A program made the translations under genes and the position numbers. DNA of 64,000 nt from Onchocerca volvulus (Eukaryota > Nematoda > Chromadorea > Rhabditida > Onchocercidae): positions 9,546,888 through 9,610,887 of the forward strand of contig HG738138.1 of assembly GCA_000499405.2 (NCBI GenBank). The letters are read 5' to 3'. Shown piece by piece: positions 36,510-64,000 of this stretch (position 1 is the stretch's first letter; each line of letters starts with the position of its first letter). The notes beneath the pieces are model-generated. The model was not told the DNA's origin. It worked only from the letters and a program-made list of their open reading frames with translations, and searched no databases.

Positions 36510-39500
36510 GAACAACAATTTTGCGCCGATGAGGTATCAATAATTATTCACGCTGCAGAACAATAAATAATTGATTTCAGTTTGAAATAATTCAGTTTGC
36601 AATGTATCAAAATTAATATACAATAAGATAAATTTCTCCTCTCCTCTTCTATTAGTTCATCTAATGAACTCGTCTGAGTCATTGTCCCATCTTTTTTTTT
36701 CTTGATAAATGGGTTAGCATCATAATTTTAATGAAGTCAGAATTTTTCAAAATTATACGAGAAGATACTGACAAACGGAAAAGATTTTAGAAATGATGAA
36801 TGTTCATTAAGGTTGTACAAAGCAAAAGTTGAAAGAAAGCATCGAGCATCGTGAGAGGTAGGGGCCGGATAGGACGACACGGCAAAGATACATGAAAATG
36901 TTCGAACTGAACAAACATTGGAAACTAGCACATATCTTTCAGTGGACCAAGCAGGTAGAATAAAGTATATGTACCATATTTCTATCAATGAATTAATAAA
37001 TTTTATACGCTTTGAAACTTTTCCTAATATTACTTTTCGCGTCAAAATTTATTTAATGAAAACTTCGCAATCAAAATAAATCAAGAATTTCAGCAATGCA
37101 TCGAATACTTTTGCTTATGAAGAAATTATTTCAGCCAATACAGGGGTTTCAGAGTTAATAGCTAGGTAAGGTAGTGCATGAGAGATAAGAACTTGCGAAC
37201 TTGCACTTCATTCTTAATATGTCCAGTTATACGTTTGTCCACTTCCTCTACGATTAAAAATCTCAATATTAAAGAAAAGTGCAAAAGAAAAACTTGCAAA
37301 TTTAGTGCAGGAATAGTTCTCATCTATTTCCTCAAAAGAAACCGGCACACTTTGCAAAATGACCATCATTCCAACACTACCGAAAGCGAAGGAAATGTTT
37401 GCGAAAATTAGCAGATGGAGCTGAGAATGAAATCATTGAAATACCAATAATAGAGGAGATTGAGTTCTTGTTCATCACCTTGTTGATTTGCCAAGATAAC
37501 ATTTGCAAGTTGTGTAAACACTGATTTAGCACAACTTCTACAGTGTTATGAAGGGACTTCTCTCCCATATGTTTCCGATGGCATCATCTATCTTGCCAGT
37601 AAATATAGATATTCTTGAAGTTTTCAGAAATAATACCAAGAATTCTTCAATCTAGTCATTCGCATAGAAGAAATTTCCATATATTAAATGTGGTGCTACT
37701 ATTCCACAGTTTTCTGATCGAAGTAATAGAGAAAAAATTTGATGATTTCAAGAGAAAGGGGAAAAAAAAAGCCTTACAAGTTTCATTCATCAATTTTTTA
37801 CTTCATATTGATCTCGGTTCATGGTGAAAAATCATTGCATAGCACTAAGAGCATATGGGAAAAAAGTACTTTGAAATATCACCACATAATTATGAGAATT
37901 CATATCTGATCGCTGTCTTTTTATTGCGTCATCCTTTTTGGAAAACACTTTGTGCAATGTTCGGAGCAGAAATTTTTCATCAAAATTATCGAACTGTATG
38001 CTACATATCTCATATCTCTTACTTCCTGTTTTACGGTACGATCCACTATCGAACTGTTCAAATATATAGTACTTAGTATAAAAAGAAAGCATATTAAACT
38101 GACCAAGTAGTCAAAAGTATAAAACACACATAAAATTGATATTAGCTGAATCACCGTCTTTTTTCGTTTGATCAGAACCAGGGTTTGAAGGAAGAACCCA
38201 ACTAAACTCCAAAATTTACTAAAGAAGTGAATCATACAAACATTTAAAAATAAATAGACTATTTGTAAAATCTAATAAATAGACTTTACAATAACAAAAT
38301 AAATAGATTTGCAAAGAAGTGTGAAGTTAAAATTAGGGCCAATATCACAAAACAAATTCAAAGACAATCTGAGGAGAAAGAAACAATTCCCGGTGACTCT
38401 AATACCATCTGTGTGGAATTTTCTAGTAAATGAATGAATTCAAATGAGCTCACTGTAGCAGATTTGAATATTAAGGTTACTAAATTGACATCCTTATATC
38501 CAACACATATGAAACATTGAGAAGATAAAAAAAAAGCTTTACCTTAGTGTGAAACGAAGAGTTCAACATTTTTCATCTCGTTAAATAAACAGCATGCCAA
38601 GATATTCAAATATAAATGATGCGCTGGATAGAACAGATATTTGAAAATATTTGAAGGACAAATATTGAACCCAAGCACACAATATTTGAGAATCTTCTGT
38701 ACTCGGAGAGTGCAACAAAAAAAAAAAAAAAAAGAACGACCCGTTCATGCTTTTTAAACCGACTGGTCTAATCAAACTTTTAAAATCATCTATTTTTGAC
38801 GCCCTCAAGACAACCTCTTCTCTTTACATCTGAACAATATTCCCAACGTTTTTATTCTATGTTTCCAAAACGTTGTCCATCATTAGCTATTACACCAAAG
38901 CTCGAAATCACAAACCTCCCACTCCTCTTTCAAGCTATGAAGTGCTAAATCTTACCTATTAATCACTTCCAATACTCTATAATTATAAGAAAGAACGTAT
39001 ACTAATAACACCAATAGATCATGAAAAGCGTACTATAATGTCTTCCCTTGAGAACTCAAGGAATATCATCAAAAAAATCATCGAATACAAACTGGATTAG
39101 CGTTGATCCGAATATTATGAATGGATCAGGATTTTTCATGCAGAAACCGGTTTGTATGCCCCGACCACGCCTGTAGCAATGTATGAAACCGATATCATTG
39201 TATTGCATACTCATGCCATCATTTAAAAGAAAGTTATATTTGCTCATTTCACAAGTCAGAAGATCAAAAATTATCTTAAATATAGATAGTATTCTGGCAA
39301 GAACAATAATCCTTATCCAATCCTGCGGAAAGACATCTCCATGAGACAAAAATAAAAATGCTGATTTTTTCGACATGTTTATCAGACCGAAATACTACTT
39401 AAGTACACAGGTATGCTATTGCAAAATGCAAGATACTGACTCTGACAAGATGTAAAGAAAAAGAAAAAACAAATGTGAAACCCGTTCATCCGCGAACGCT

Positions 39501-40787
39501 GTATATGGAGGATAGGAAACCGAGGATCCAAAGAAAAAAAAAATAGAAACATATATCGCCAACCGACTTTTACATTTGTTAAGATAAAGTTACCACCAAA
39601 TTTGTCCCCTTTTATCATTATTAAATAGGTATCCCCAAAAACAAACCCCCAAATGAATAATGAACAATATAATTCCAGAATATAGCGTTAAATATCTGGT
39701 AGGAACTAATGCTAAATTTAAGAATATTAAAACAGAAACAAATAGATGTTAAAAATATGATACGACATTTAGTTAATTCGAGAAATGCGACAAAAAAACG
39801 AACAGAAATCATAATTGAATAGCAAAAAAAAAAAAATGGAAATCACCGCAACAAGAAGTCAAAAACATTTTATGTACAATTCATATTCACTGCAAAAAAT
39901 AAACTGGCAAAAAAAGAGCGAATTTTCGCATCAAAAAACAACCATGAAGAAGAGTTCCATTTATATCATGCCACACAAATAAATCTATCAATATGAAAAT
40001 TTTACTTGCGGTATAACACACAAATATAAATACAAAAACATACATACATATACACAAACATACATCCACAGCAATCAAACGAACTCTATAACAGACCTGT
40101 TTTATTTCAATGCTATTAATGTCTTTACTTAAACAATGCAAATGCAACCACCCCATACAAACCAACAACTTTTAATTTTCAACAACAAATTTTTCAAATT
40201 TTTTCAAGAAAACACACCCAATTGGAAAAATAAAATACTAAATAGGCAAATCACTTCCGCATACGGAAAAGTCATATGAGCACATCTAAAAGTAATTCCA
40301 CCGTTCCATCTGCAACGATCGAAACCTAAGTTACTAATTTAATCCATAAGTAAAAAATCAATAATTTTTAAACTCACTGCCTTCCTATATTTCTCAACAT
40401 AGATAACCAATAAGCCAGTCAACACCTATTTTTTCTTTTTTTTTTCGATAATACTTTTCCGTAAGCAAATTACAAGATAAAAAACAAGAGCCAATATTTT
40501 ACGAATGATAATTACTGCTAAGAGGTCTGTCGAATAGCGAAATTCCACAAGAAATTTGATGCCAAAATATGAAACGATGCAGGTTTTGCGCTTTCTACGT
40601 TTATTTGCTAATAGCTTTACAAATGGAACAAACTCATGAAAACTCACAAACATTAATAAGAAAAAACTAATTACCAACAGTTCAGTCAGTTTCATCACTG
40701 CTGAATACATGTTAGTTTCATACTTGTGCATTTCATAGTTCAATAAACCTAATTAAAGTGACATGCAAAAAAATTTTTTAAATCAAC
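36510..40787. other. Intergenic region
   Basis: This holds the presumed 5' flank of the cysteine-rich gene and the 3' flank of the CtBP gene, both on the minus strand. Open frames of 60-106 codons on both strands (for example 37832-38235 and 39056-39376) overlap one another in different frames. They show no motif and lack good splice borders. Confidence 0.4.
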
Positions 40788-55073
<14,286 letters not shown>

Positions 55074-56749
55074 CAGACATGCGCTGAACGTAGCAGCGCG
55101 CTGCAACCATTTAACACATCCACAACTGTTAATTTCATTAAGCTTACACCAATGTCTACAGTAGCGAGGAGGCAACGGCCCATTATGGAATAATTATATA
55201 TGAAGTATACAGTGTACGTATACAAAGTATGAGGAAGCATGAAAAGTATTAGCAAAATTTATGTATGGATTGATAACTGGTATTTCATACTTTAGCCTCT
55301 CAAGTAGTAATAGTACCCTTTCCTTCCTACACTATTTCATTTGTTAATTAAGCATTATTACCTATCAGTCTACTTCTATCCTCACAACATTCACCTTTAG
55401 GTGCCAATATTAATCTCATATATGTCCTAATGCGCTCAATAACATTCTCCTACACCGTCAAAAACTCCAGCAACCCGTTCAAAACATCCCCATTTCAATG
55501 CTTTCGCTTCCTTCACTATTTGATCCATTTAAATGATTTTTATTATTTCCCTGCGTATCTTTCTGGATTTTCTAGATTTTAACTAATTTTTGTTTGTTCC
55601 GGAAACATTTCAGTAGTAATTTTATGTCTGATGAAATTTTAATTTCTCTAAATCACTGTTCCTGATTTAGCTTGTGCTACAACTAATCAAGAAACAAATC
55701 AAGAACCTATGATTAGCAGGAACAAATATAAAAGCCAATCACTGAAACAGTGGATAACAAGGATGCAGCAGCATACATGTATACCCTTTCAGTGGCTATA
55801 ATTTCATATAAAAGCACAAAAGCTAACAACAGATTTCAGAGCGATCACGGAAGCATTTAAAAATCTGTGCGTGGAACAACAACAATATCTAGCATTTAAC
55901 ATTTCGCTTTAGCGTATGACTCTGTAAATGTTTCATTCAATATTTTTCTTTATTATTAAACGAACCTCTTATATTTAATTAAACAATTTTTTTAAAGAAA
56001 GAATGGGATAGAGGGACGAAAGCAGAAAGGCCGGCTAACGGGAACAAGATGAAAATTTTAAAAAATCTTTTAGTGTGAAATGAACTGAAATGAAACAACC
56101 GATCTATGCAGTTTTCTCTAAAGGGCACAGAGTACGCGAACTAAGAGTGTTTGAAAAATTCAATTTGCTAATGGTTTAATCGGGTCTCGAAATGAACGGT
56201 AATAAGCGTGAAACAGAAGACAAAAACGAGGCATGAAATGAAAGGAGTAGGTGTCATGTAATGTCATCAATTATTACGTATTGTGAATCTGTGCATCATT
56301 CTCCATTGTCACCAGTATGTTTGTTTGCTAAATGAATAATGCAGCATGTAGCCATTGGACACCTAAGGGTAAATTTCGGGCTTTGAATTTTAAAAACGTT
56401 TGACATTCTGCTTCCAGTAGTTTAGTATTTCCAGTAAAAAGTACGGCGATATATCACTGCTTTGTCAAACAGCGATGTGGAAGTATAGCCAAGCCTGAAA
56501 ACAACAGGCACTAAAATAAGCAGATAGTAGCAGTTATGATAAATGAGAAGTTGTGATCCGAGAATACCACTCGAAGCAAGACCACCACTGCGGATACTAC
56601 AGCAATCATATGTATATGTATTGGAATGGGAACAGAAAAATATTGCGATTGGAGCCAACTAGTAATAAAAGATTGGGCAACAACTACTACCAGCAGCAGG
56701 TGAAGATAGTGGATCGCAGTGTTAGGCAAAGGAGCTTAATGACCACAAA
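55074..56749. other. Upstream flank of the THAP-CtBP start
   Basis: The first 100 bases upstream (to about 55175) stay open in the THAP frame but contain no in-frame ATG, so the start at 55073 stands unless an upstream exon exists. The remainder is AT-rich without a recognisable gene. Confidence 0.4.
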
Positions 56750-57720
56750 GTGAAAGAAGTGCACTGAGGAGAGCCTCGTCATCAAGGCGCACCACACGAA
56801 GTGCTGCCGTCCGGATTGAATTACGGGCATCGCCGATTACACGGTCTCTCCTCTTCTCAGCGGCCACAAACAAAAATCGAATGGAAGGAGCAGCCGGCGG
56901 CAGCGAAATTTAATCCATGTGCCTCTTCGGGGCAAGTCGTCCACTCCAACTATACTCATCAATCAAAGTTAAATCTTCTACTCGACAGGTATCAATATAC
57001 CACTAATGAGTTGAGCTAGAGGATAAGAAGACCCAACTAGCTCTCACTTTGGGCTCATGAGAAGGCGTCTCTACACTCACTAGGCTTCCAATGCAGACAC
57101 CCATAATCCATCCATCCATTCCTGTCATCACCAGTAAGTAGCAAATGCCGCCACTCTTCTCTTCTGATTCCATTATTTGCACCCTTCGTTCATCCATTCG
57201 AACCACTACTGTCATCTAATCTATCCATGGACCATCCATCCCTAAAATGTCCTCATCATCCATACAGCTACGTCACTTGTTTGTACCACCACTATTTGCC
57301 ATACCACCTTCTCATTCTTCTTCTTACCGTTATCTTCATTGTGGGAACCACCATGACTGGACTCTTCACTTCCCCTTCCTCCTATTAATTAATCGATGCA
57401 GTGCAATGCTCAAGGCTAAAACTTTCATTAAGCAGTGCTTCTGAGTCAGCACAACACATTCGCTGTCATCATCGCCATCAGGATAACGTCCCTAGGCAAG
57501 ATGGGTCTAACCACGTACACCACCATACACCACCACACCGCCAGTTCCGACGGCCCTCTAGGAGTTAAGAAACAGCAACACAAGACGACGACTCACCATT
57601 CCTTCCTCCCTTCCCTCATAATATCTTTGCCGCATCTCACATACACACCACACCACACAGCATCACGACTACTCCACTCGCACCTCACTGTAACTGAGGA
57701 CGAGTGCTTTCCTTAATCGA
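56750..57720 (-). promoter_or_regulatory. GC-richer island upstream of the CtBP gene
   Basis: A block richer in G+C than its flanks, with TCCATCC runs near 57107 and 57235 and many CACC/CATC words. Several frames are open on both strands because of composition. It lies about 1.7-2.6 kb before the THAP-CtBP start and may be its distal promoter or a 5' leader exon. No coding assignment is justified. Confidence 0.25.
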
Positions 57721-59148
57721 GCAAGCTAGCACTCATTAAACAGCTTTTCATCATGAAAAGCCACGGCTATTGCTACTGCTACTGCTGGCTTTTCCAGATA
57801 CATCGTCAAACTCAATAGAAAGAAATGTGTCCCACTCCTGAAACCAAATGCCCAATTCAGCTATTTCACACAGATTCTTCCCTTTATTCGGAAGTCATCA
57901 GAACAACGAATGCCTCTCATCATCCAATGCCACTCACCAAAAATTCAATCAATTTAAAAACTTATTCTACTTCATCGAAGGTTCCTCCTCTAAAACCCCG
58001 CATATTTCCTTCCTCAAATCTGTTAGCTTCCTAACATTTCACTTCACCCATAGTCTATTTACATAAATAAATGTATACATTCAAATAGCAGCATTCTGAA
58101 AAACAAGACGTGCATCCTTGTTCAGGGTGGGGGTGAACTAACAAGGAAGACAACTTATGACAGCTGACATAGAGAACAGAAATCATCCGTATCAAGTCTG
58201 ACTATGAAAAATTTCATAATTACCGCATTCAGTAAGCTAAGAGAAGATAGCCTTATATTTCACCATTTTTTCATTAGAATATAAGAAGACCGTGAAAAAA
58301 TCAATTGATTATATGGATGACTCTTACTAGATGATCGCCCTTTACGAAGGCTATGACAGGAACAAACATATCAGGCGAAAAAAATACATTACATTGCTCT
58401 GATCATCGGAAAGCTGGACTGTTCATGTAGCAACTTTGTTTGCGTCGAAATTTAGCCGCAGGTTAGCAGAATCAATTCGGATCAAATTATAAAAAATCAT
58501 TTCATAAACCTACAACTAATTTAAGTTAGAACTGATTTTTTAGTTTTGTTCGAACATATTTCCATTGCAAGCTCGCACTTTCTAAAACATATGTCGCTCT
58601 GTGCTCAACATTATTTCCATCCCCTAACCACGATGATGTCTCTCAGTCGACAAACAGCAGTAATGGATTGCAAAATATAACCCAAAAAAACAAAGTAAAT
58701 GATCAGTAAATAATCAATACTAGGTATGCCTTTAATATAATACGATTACACATTGCTAATTTTCTATTTCGCATATTAACACCACCAATGAAGCAGCTGT
58801 GATGCAACAGAAAAAATTACTTGCTTTGCATAATTTAAATCATGAATTAAATTTAGAAAGTTGGTATATTTGCTGATTCAGACACCAAAGTATCATATTT
58901 GTTACATGAAATTTCTTCGTCAGTTAAAATAACAATCCTTTTAGCCCTTGTAATTTCGACACTTCGCTAATTAAAAAAATTCATATTTTTTCCAAAGTAT
59001 TTTCCAATAAAGCGATTAAGATAAAAAAGGAACAAAATAAACGAAAATTTGATTGGACCGAAAGAGAAAGAGAACCCGTAAATGTGAAGCAGCAAACTGA
59101 ATCGCATCAGCACTTGTGAAATACCAGTTAGAATATCAGACATTTATT

Positions 59149-59191
<43 letters not shown>

Positions 59192-59195
59192 TAAA

Positions 59196-59228
<33 letters not shown>

Positions 59229-60943
59229 ACATACCATAATCTGAAGGAAATGAAATAAAGCTTTACAATCACATGAAATTATTTTTCTATAACGGTTGAA
59301 TTAAGCAATAGAGAATTTGATACATTACAAAGGATTTTTTTAATGCCTTATCTTCATTATTAATGTCAGTGTTATAAGCTGTAAAGAGAAATAGCCATCA
59401 TCACTACGGTTCATAGTCGGAGTTTGAAAATGGCTATTTCTTTTTTTTTCATCAACTTCACTGGTGGCAGCTGAAGTCAGAGTTTGAAAAAAGAATGGCT
59501 ACTTCTAGAAATTTCTATTCCAGTCATTAAAAAAATCACCCCAAGACAAAAAGGGAGATGGCGCAAAAATTCTACTCAATTCAAATGTGATACATGTACC
59601 TGGTAAGATGTAAAGCGATTTCTTCAATATTATAGCTAGAGATTTTCAGGGAAATAAAAAGAAAAAAACAGAAAATGAAATCATGCAATATTCAATCCTA
59701 TAATTCTATAATAAAAGCTTTTAAACTCACCGACTGCTAATTTATCGTTCAATTCGATGTTTCATTTCTTACAAGATGTTGGAAATAGAGAAACATCGAC
59801 GAATACAACTTTGTATATCTACTCGTTTCCAAAAAAATTCTGCAATAAATATTACTAAGATTCAGGTGAAAATATTTATATATATGTAAAAGTTCCGCAC
59901 ACAAAATACACAAAGAAAAAAACAGAGAAAAATATAATACCAAGTATTATTCCAGCACCGACCATTCCTTTAAAAATATATTGTCTCATTGTTAGGATAA
60001 AAAATGCGTCGTAAGGCAAGAAACATTGGAAGTGCTACAATTTTATGATGAATTCGGACACAAAACTATAAAATCAATCAAGGGCAGACCTTTCTAAACA
60101 TCTTAACGTGCTGTTCTCAAACTATCTTATCAAAGAAATACCAGAACCCTCGGATTCCCACAAAACGCCAGTGCAAAAAAAAAATTTGGATCTCGGGAAA
60201 CCCTTATTCTCCTTAACATTTGGCCTGTATCCAGGAAATGCTCCACCTTAATTGCAGCGCTATATCGAATTCCTTAAGCTACTCTTTTTCAGTTGAGTAA
60301 AGTAAGGAGAGTAAATAGGTTGTCGAAGTTCCGATAAACCGGAGAGAAGTCTCGACTGAATTAAGGAGGACATGTAAAATTAGGCTATAATCAATGCAAT
60401 TACAATTTTCTTCATGATTTCGTCTTGAAATCCGATCTCAAAGTTTGCACAAATCTGGCTCCGCATAACGCAGCTGTTGTGTTGTTTATTAATTGAAAAA
60501 TTTTAAAAATCAGTGAAGTTTACAAGAAACATTTCTACGCACTTATTTTACTATAGGATTTCAAAAATATAATAGATTAAAACAACAACACTGGACATCT
60601 ACCGAACATTGTTGATTGTTGCCATGGTAGTAAAAGAATCATGCTTACATCTTCTAGTCTCATATTTCCTCTGTTCCAAAAATTCTTGCCTCTATCAAAG
60701 ATCTTTTTTAAATTTTAAGACTTCTTATTAATTATTAAACATTGATAGGCTAATCGACGTCAAATAACACGTGATCGCGTACTAACTAACAGCTGTTACG
60801 TCTAGAGAATTTTCCCAAAGTACACTGTTAATCTTTCAAGTCATTTTTAAATCTGATAGACTGATAGCTTAGATTTGAAAAAAAAAAAAAAAAAATTACG
60901 TTTGTAGATTCACTGCTGGAGAATATCATTGGTTTTGAGCAAG
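57721..60943. other. Intergenic region before the divergent GTPase
   Basis: AT-rich DNA with a long A-rich tract at 59150-59227. The minus-strand open frame at 59749-59943 has a hydrophobic start but no splice context or relatives that I recognise. No RNA gene was recognised. Confidence 0.4.
59150..59227. repeat. A-rich tract of about 78 bases
   Basis: Nearly pure A, interrupted by a TTTTT and one G. No flanking direct repeats or coding remnant were seen beside it. Confidence 0.95.
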
Positions 60944-62501
60944 ATGGAACAATATAGTGTCACCATTCAAAAAATTATATTTTTAGGTAAGGCGTATTTT
61001 TGAATAAATATGCTTTCAAATTACAACTGCTACAGCAGTAATTGGATTCATTTGTATCATTTAATGAAAAATAAAAACCGGCAAAAATCAAGTAGCAAAG
61101 TATCCCATATGCATCACTGAAATTGCATTTTATTTGATATATGGATATCGATTCAAAGTTTTCAGGGGCAGTTCGAGTTGGCAAAAGCACGATCGTGAAA
61201 ATATTAACTGGGAAATACAATTTTAATAGTAACGATTATGAAATGGTAAAATCTAATAACAATTTGTAACTGTTTACTTTTGCAGCCAAAACAGCAATAC
61301 AAAAGAAAAACTGGTATTGACGATAAAGAAGTTTAGGGCAACCTTGAACACCAAAAGTAAAACAAATTGTAAAGAAAAATACAATTTATCGTATTCTTTT
61401 GTTTTATTTTGCATTATTTATTTCAGCAAATATTATAAGTCATAATCTTTCTATACGAAATATTTTAGACTCAATGTGTTGAACTGTATGATAAGACATT
61501 AGAGATTTGTGGACAGACCGTAAATACAGTATTGGTAGATACTGCTGGCCACGAACTTTATAAATGGATCGCGCGGCCAATATGCGACGAAGATGCTTTT
61601 TACGCTCTTTGTTTCGATCTTACAAACAAAGACAGCCTTGGTATTTTGAAGGCATATCTTGAAGAGCTGAACATTCAGAGAAGTAAATCATTACCTTTCA
61701 TAATGAAATCACTATAATGGATATTTGAGTTTTATGCTGCTTTTTTCATCCCCATGAACTTGTTAAATTAATATGCTTAGAAGTAAAATTAAGCAACAAA
61801 GCAATTCACTAGCGATGTAATATCAACATAAGTGTAAGAGACGTCAGATGGCGGATTTTGAATGGAAGTGGTGGAATTAGCAACTGCTGAGAAAGGCGAA
61901 ACTTGAGCTTTTTCAACTGTAATAGAATCAGGCTAGGCTACAAATCACTACTTCGGAATTCAATTTTATGAGGAAATGAGAAGAGGGAGCTTTAACTGAT
62001 AAATCACGAAATGTTACATTTGAAGGAAAACAACTCTGCACTAACTCATTCAAATTTTTAGATTCTATTGGCCAAAAGTTTCCAAATTGAAATTTGCAGG
62101 TGTGCTGATCGGCTGCAAGTTTGATCTGCAATCGAGACATGTCATTTCATTGTCAGCTGCTGAAGAATTTGCTATAAATAATAATTTAAAGCTACATCTC
62201 ATTTCAACGGTAACATTCATAACAAAGTCCCTATTATCTCGTCTTCTAGTATATTGACTTGTGGTTTCATCTTTTACCTCATCCCTTGTCCTTCCGTTGT
62301 CTGTCGTATTATCCACTTATTACTATCCAGTTCGGTGTATTACGATCATTAAGACTTTTGCAAACACTGCAATATCCTCCTGCTAGTCTTGCATCAAACC
62401 AAAAAAAAGAATCAATTCTTTCTCCCACTGTCTCTTTTCATCTATCGTAAATGCTATTTTACCCTTACTCTGTTTAGAAATCAAAATTTTCTGTTTGGTA
62501 A
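60944..62501 (+). CDS. Divergent small GTPase, IFT27/RABL4-like
   Basis: Exons 60944-60986, 61166-61245, 61286-61330, 61469-61682, 62100-62209 and probably 62478-62501 join in phase to about 171 residues, close to the 186 of human IFT27. The P-loop is GAVRVGKS (15-22), the switch-I-type TGID starts at T50, and the DxxG motif is DTAGHE (80-85). The G4 motif is CKFD (133-136) where NKxD is usual. After G4, SAAEEFAINNNLKLHLIST parallels the IFT27 segment that follows NKTDL. IFT27 works with IFT25 in cilia; C. elegans is reported to lack both. Other readings are a diverged Rab or Ras-like protein. The donor after exon 3 (GAA|GTTTAG) is weak but avoids an in-frame TAG. The last exon is the least certain. 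No frameshift was found, so it may be functional despite the altered G4 motif. Confidence 0.6.
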
Positions 62502-64000
62502 AGAATCGCTCATACCATTCAGCCTTATATCTTTAAAAGATTCAGGCTGAACACTCAAAATCGGCCAAGCATTTCCGCTCAGACTAGTCAGCATGTTATC
62601 TATTGCTTTCTTGCTTGTTAGACATAAATAACCAAGGCATTATATTTGCTGCTCAACAGCGTAAATACTATCGTTACCAATTAAGTCCATGTGACGCGGC
62701 TGAATCTCCGCCTTTAAGAAAGAATAATTTATCGAGTGCATCATATCTTTTTCCATGTTTCAAACTTCTTTCCTATTATTTCTCAATAGCATTTCTTCGT
62801 CCATTGCTTCACATCCAATAAATATTTGAACAATTTAGAGGACAACACCAACTGAATTGGAAGAACTCTTTTATAGCAGTATCATGGATTACGCCATGGA
62901 ATGAATAACTATCTCATTGCATGAATGAATATCTCATTTATGAATAACTATCTCATTTAGCGATCTTTATTTATTTCTTGTAATTATTATTCTCATTCAA
63001 TCGTATGATTGCTCCAATAAAACATAAATGGTAGTAGGTGTCATAAATGCAAATAAAAGCCATAATAATTTCTCTATTAACAAAGAAGTTAACCATCCCG
63101 AAATGAAATTTATAAGATATAATATATTGAGATGAATAATTGCATCTCTGTCGCACATATAATAGTAGTAATAGCATGCTGTATGATACAGAAGATTTTT
63201 GAAGGAATTTAAGACTGAAAAATACATCTCATTTCGTTCTCCCATATACTCCAAGATACACTGAAATAAGAAGTTCATTGAAATGGATGATAGGTGTTAG
63301 AGGTGTATGTAGAAAACAATTATATTATTTGCTGTGACACCATATTTTACACATCCTATTATCAGACTTTTTATGGATGCATAAAATCATATAGTTGCAC
63401 CAAGATAATGACCAACATGAAAACAATAAGCTAATTATAGTCCTTGATGATTTTCCTTATTTTTTGCAAGCCAATAGATTTATATTAAATTTCATGCCTT
63501 AAGAGGCTTAAAACCTGATCAACTTTCAAGCATTCAAGTTTCATTTTTGGAAATAAACCGAATAATGAGATGGAAATTTTCAAATAAAGATCAAGACTAA
63601 AACCAAGCAATATAATGCCTATTGACAATTGTCTCAAAAGAAACAATATATGTCTATTTATAAATTCTTATGCTTTCTAGTTCGGAAATCCGATTATTGT
63701 CATACAAACACAACTTCTTTAAAATGGAAAAGTGAAAAATTTTATTTTAATCAACGTAATGAGAACCACGAAGGAAAACTAGTGCAAACAAAGTCAACTG
63801 AAATTTAATTTGTATATTAAAGTTGAATTCGATAGCAGTTCTAAAGGCAGATGTTGGATTGTTATAACATTCTGTAAGTTCACAATAGCTTGTCCTGATT
63901 AATTTCAAACCTTGTTCTTGCTGCAAAAAAAAAAAAAGGAAAGCCCACGATAAAAGAGGAATAACAAAATAAGTTTAAAAAAATGAGATGACATCAAAAG
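62502..64000. other. Gene-free end of the window
   Basis: No gene with splice support was found. The open frames at 62603-62821 and 62971-63278 lack motifs and borders. One short tandem repeat lies at 62902-62960. Confidence 0.4.
62902..62960. repeat. Three imperfect copies of a ~20-bp unit
   Basis: Units of the form TGAATAACTATCTCATTTA are repeated three times with small differences (the middle copy reads TGAATGAATATCTC). Confidence 0.9.

Noticed and set aside
37832..38235. Overlapping open frames of 73-104 codons on both strands
   Set aside because: Three frames overlap with none better than the others, which is expected by chance at this composition.
39056..39376. 106-codon minus-strand open frame
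   Set aside because: No recognisable motif, no splice borders, and isolated within AT-rich intergenic DNA.
59150..59227. A-rich tract considered as a retrocopy tail
   Set aside because: No flanking duplication or coding remnant on either side.
62065..62316. Minus-strand 83-codon open frame
   Set aside because: It is the antisense shadow of GTPase exon 5, whose plus-strand frame carries the G4-type motif.

Overview
The window is AT-rich (roughly one third G+C) eukaryotic DNA with many short exons, GT..AG introns ending mostly in TTTTCAG or TTTGCAG, and long non-coding stretches. The best phylogenetic marker is a THAP domain followed by a CtBP dehydrogenase on one strand, a fusion known from the Caenorhabditis elegans ctbp-1 gene. 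I therefore read the window as nematode. Base composition and gene structure suggest a filarial or other clade III worm, which is inference.

Layout. 1-7.4 kb is gene-poor. It holds a decayed Ras-like GTPase on the minus strand (2389-3078), exon-like plus-strand pieces with no recognised family (3889-6445) and a 110-codon open frame with unusual codon use (7061-7390). A CpG-rich segment (about 7.7-8.0 kb) precedes a 27-exon SUZ12 gene (8117-15103, plus). After 7.5 kb without a clear gene comes an 18-exon eight-pass membrane protein resembling Tincar (22642-31513, plus). A five-exon gene for a 201-residue cysteine-rich single-pass membrane protein lies at 34856-36509 (minus). The THAP-CtBP gene spans 40788-55073 (minus). 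It has a possible second start exon rich in alanine, glycine and serine (45899-46412) and a possible THAP-only product. An intron of this gene carries a 0.93-kb Helitron-like element. At 60944-62501 (plus) is a divergent small GTPase closest, as far as I can judge by eye, to IFT27/RABL4.

Two of the genes are chromatin corepressors. SUZ12 is the scaffold of Polycomb repressive complex 2, and CtBP is an NAD-dependent transcriptional corepressor. The others have no evident functional link. Nematode genes are not arranged here as a tight operon, and the spacing argues for independent promoters.

All gene models were built by hand from splice phase. For SUZ12, Tincar-like, the cysteine-rich protein and the catalytic part of CtBP, every junction keeps frame. 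Weak points are the donor of SUZ12 exon 17, Tincar-like exon 16, the last CtBP junctions and the GTPase 3' end. Non-coding DNA is marked by homopolymers and microsatellites: (GT)n at 24.3 kb, (AT)n at 32.1 and 32.8 kb, and poly(A) at 52.1 and 59.2 kb.
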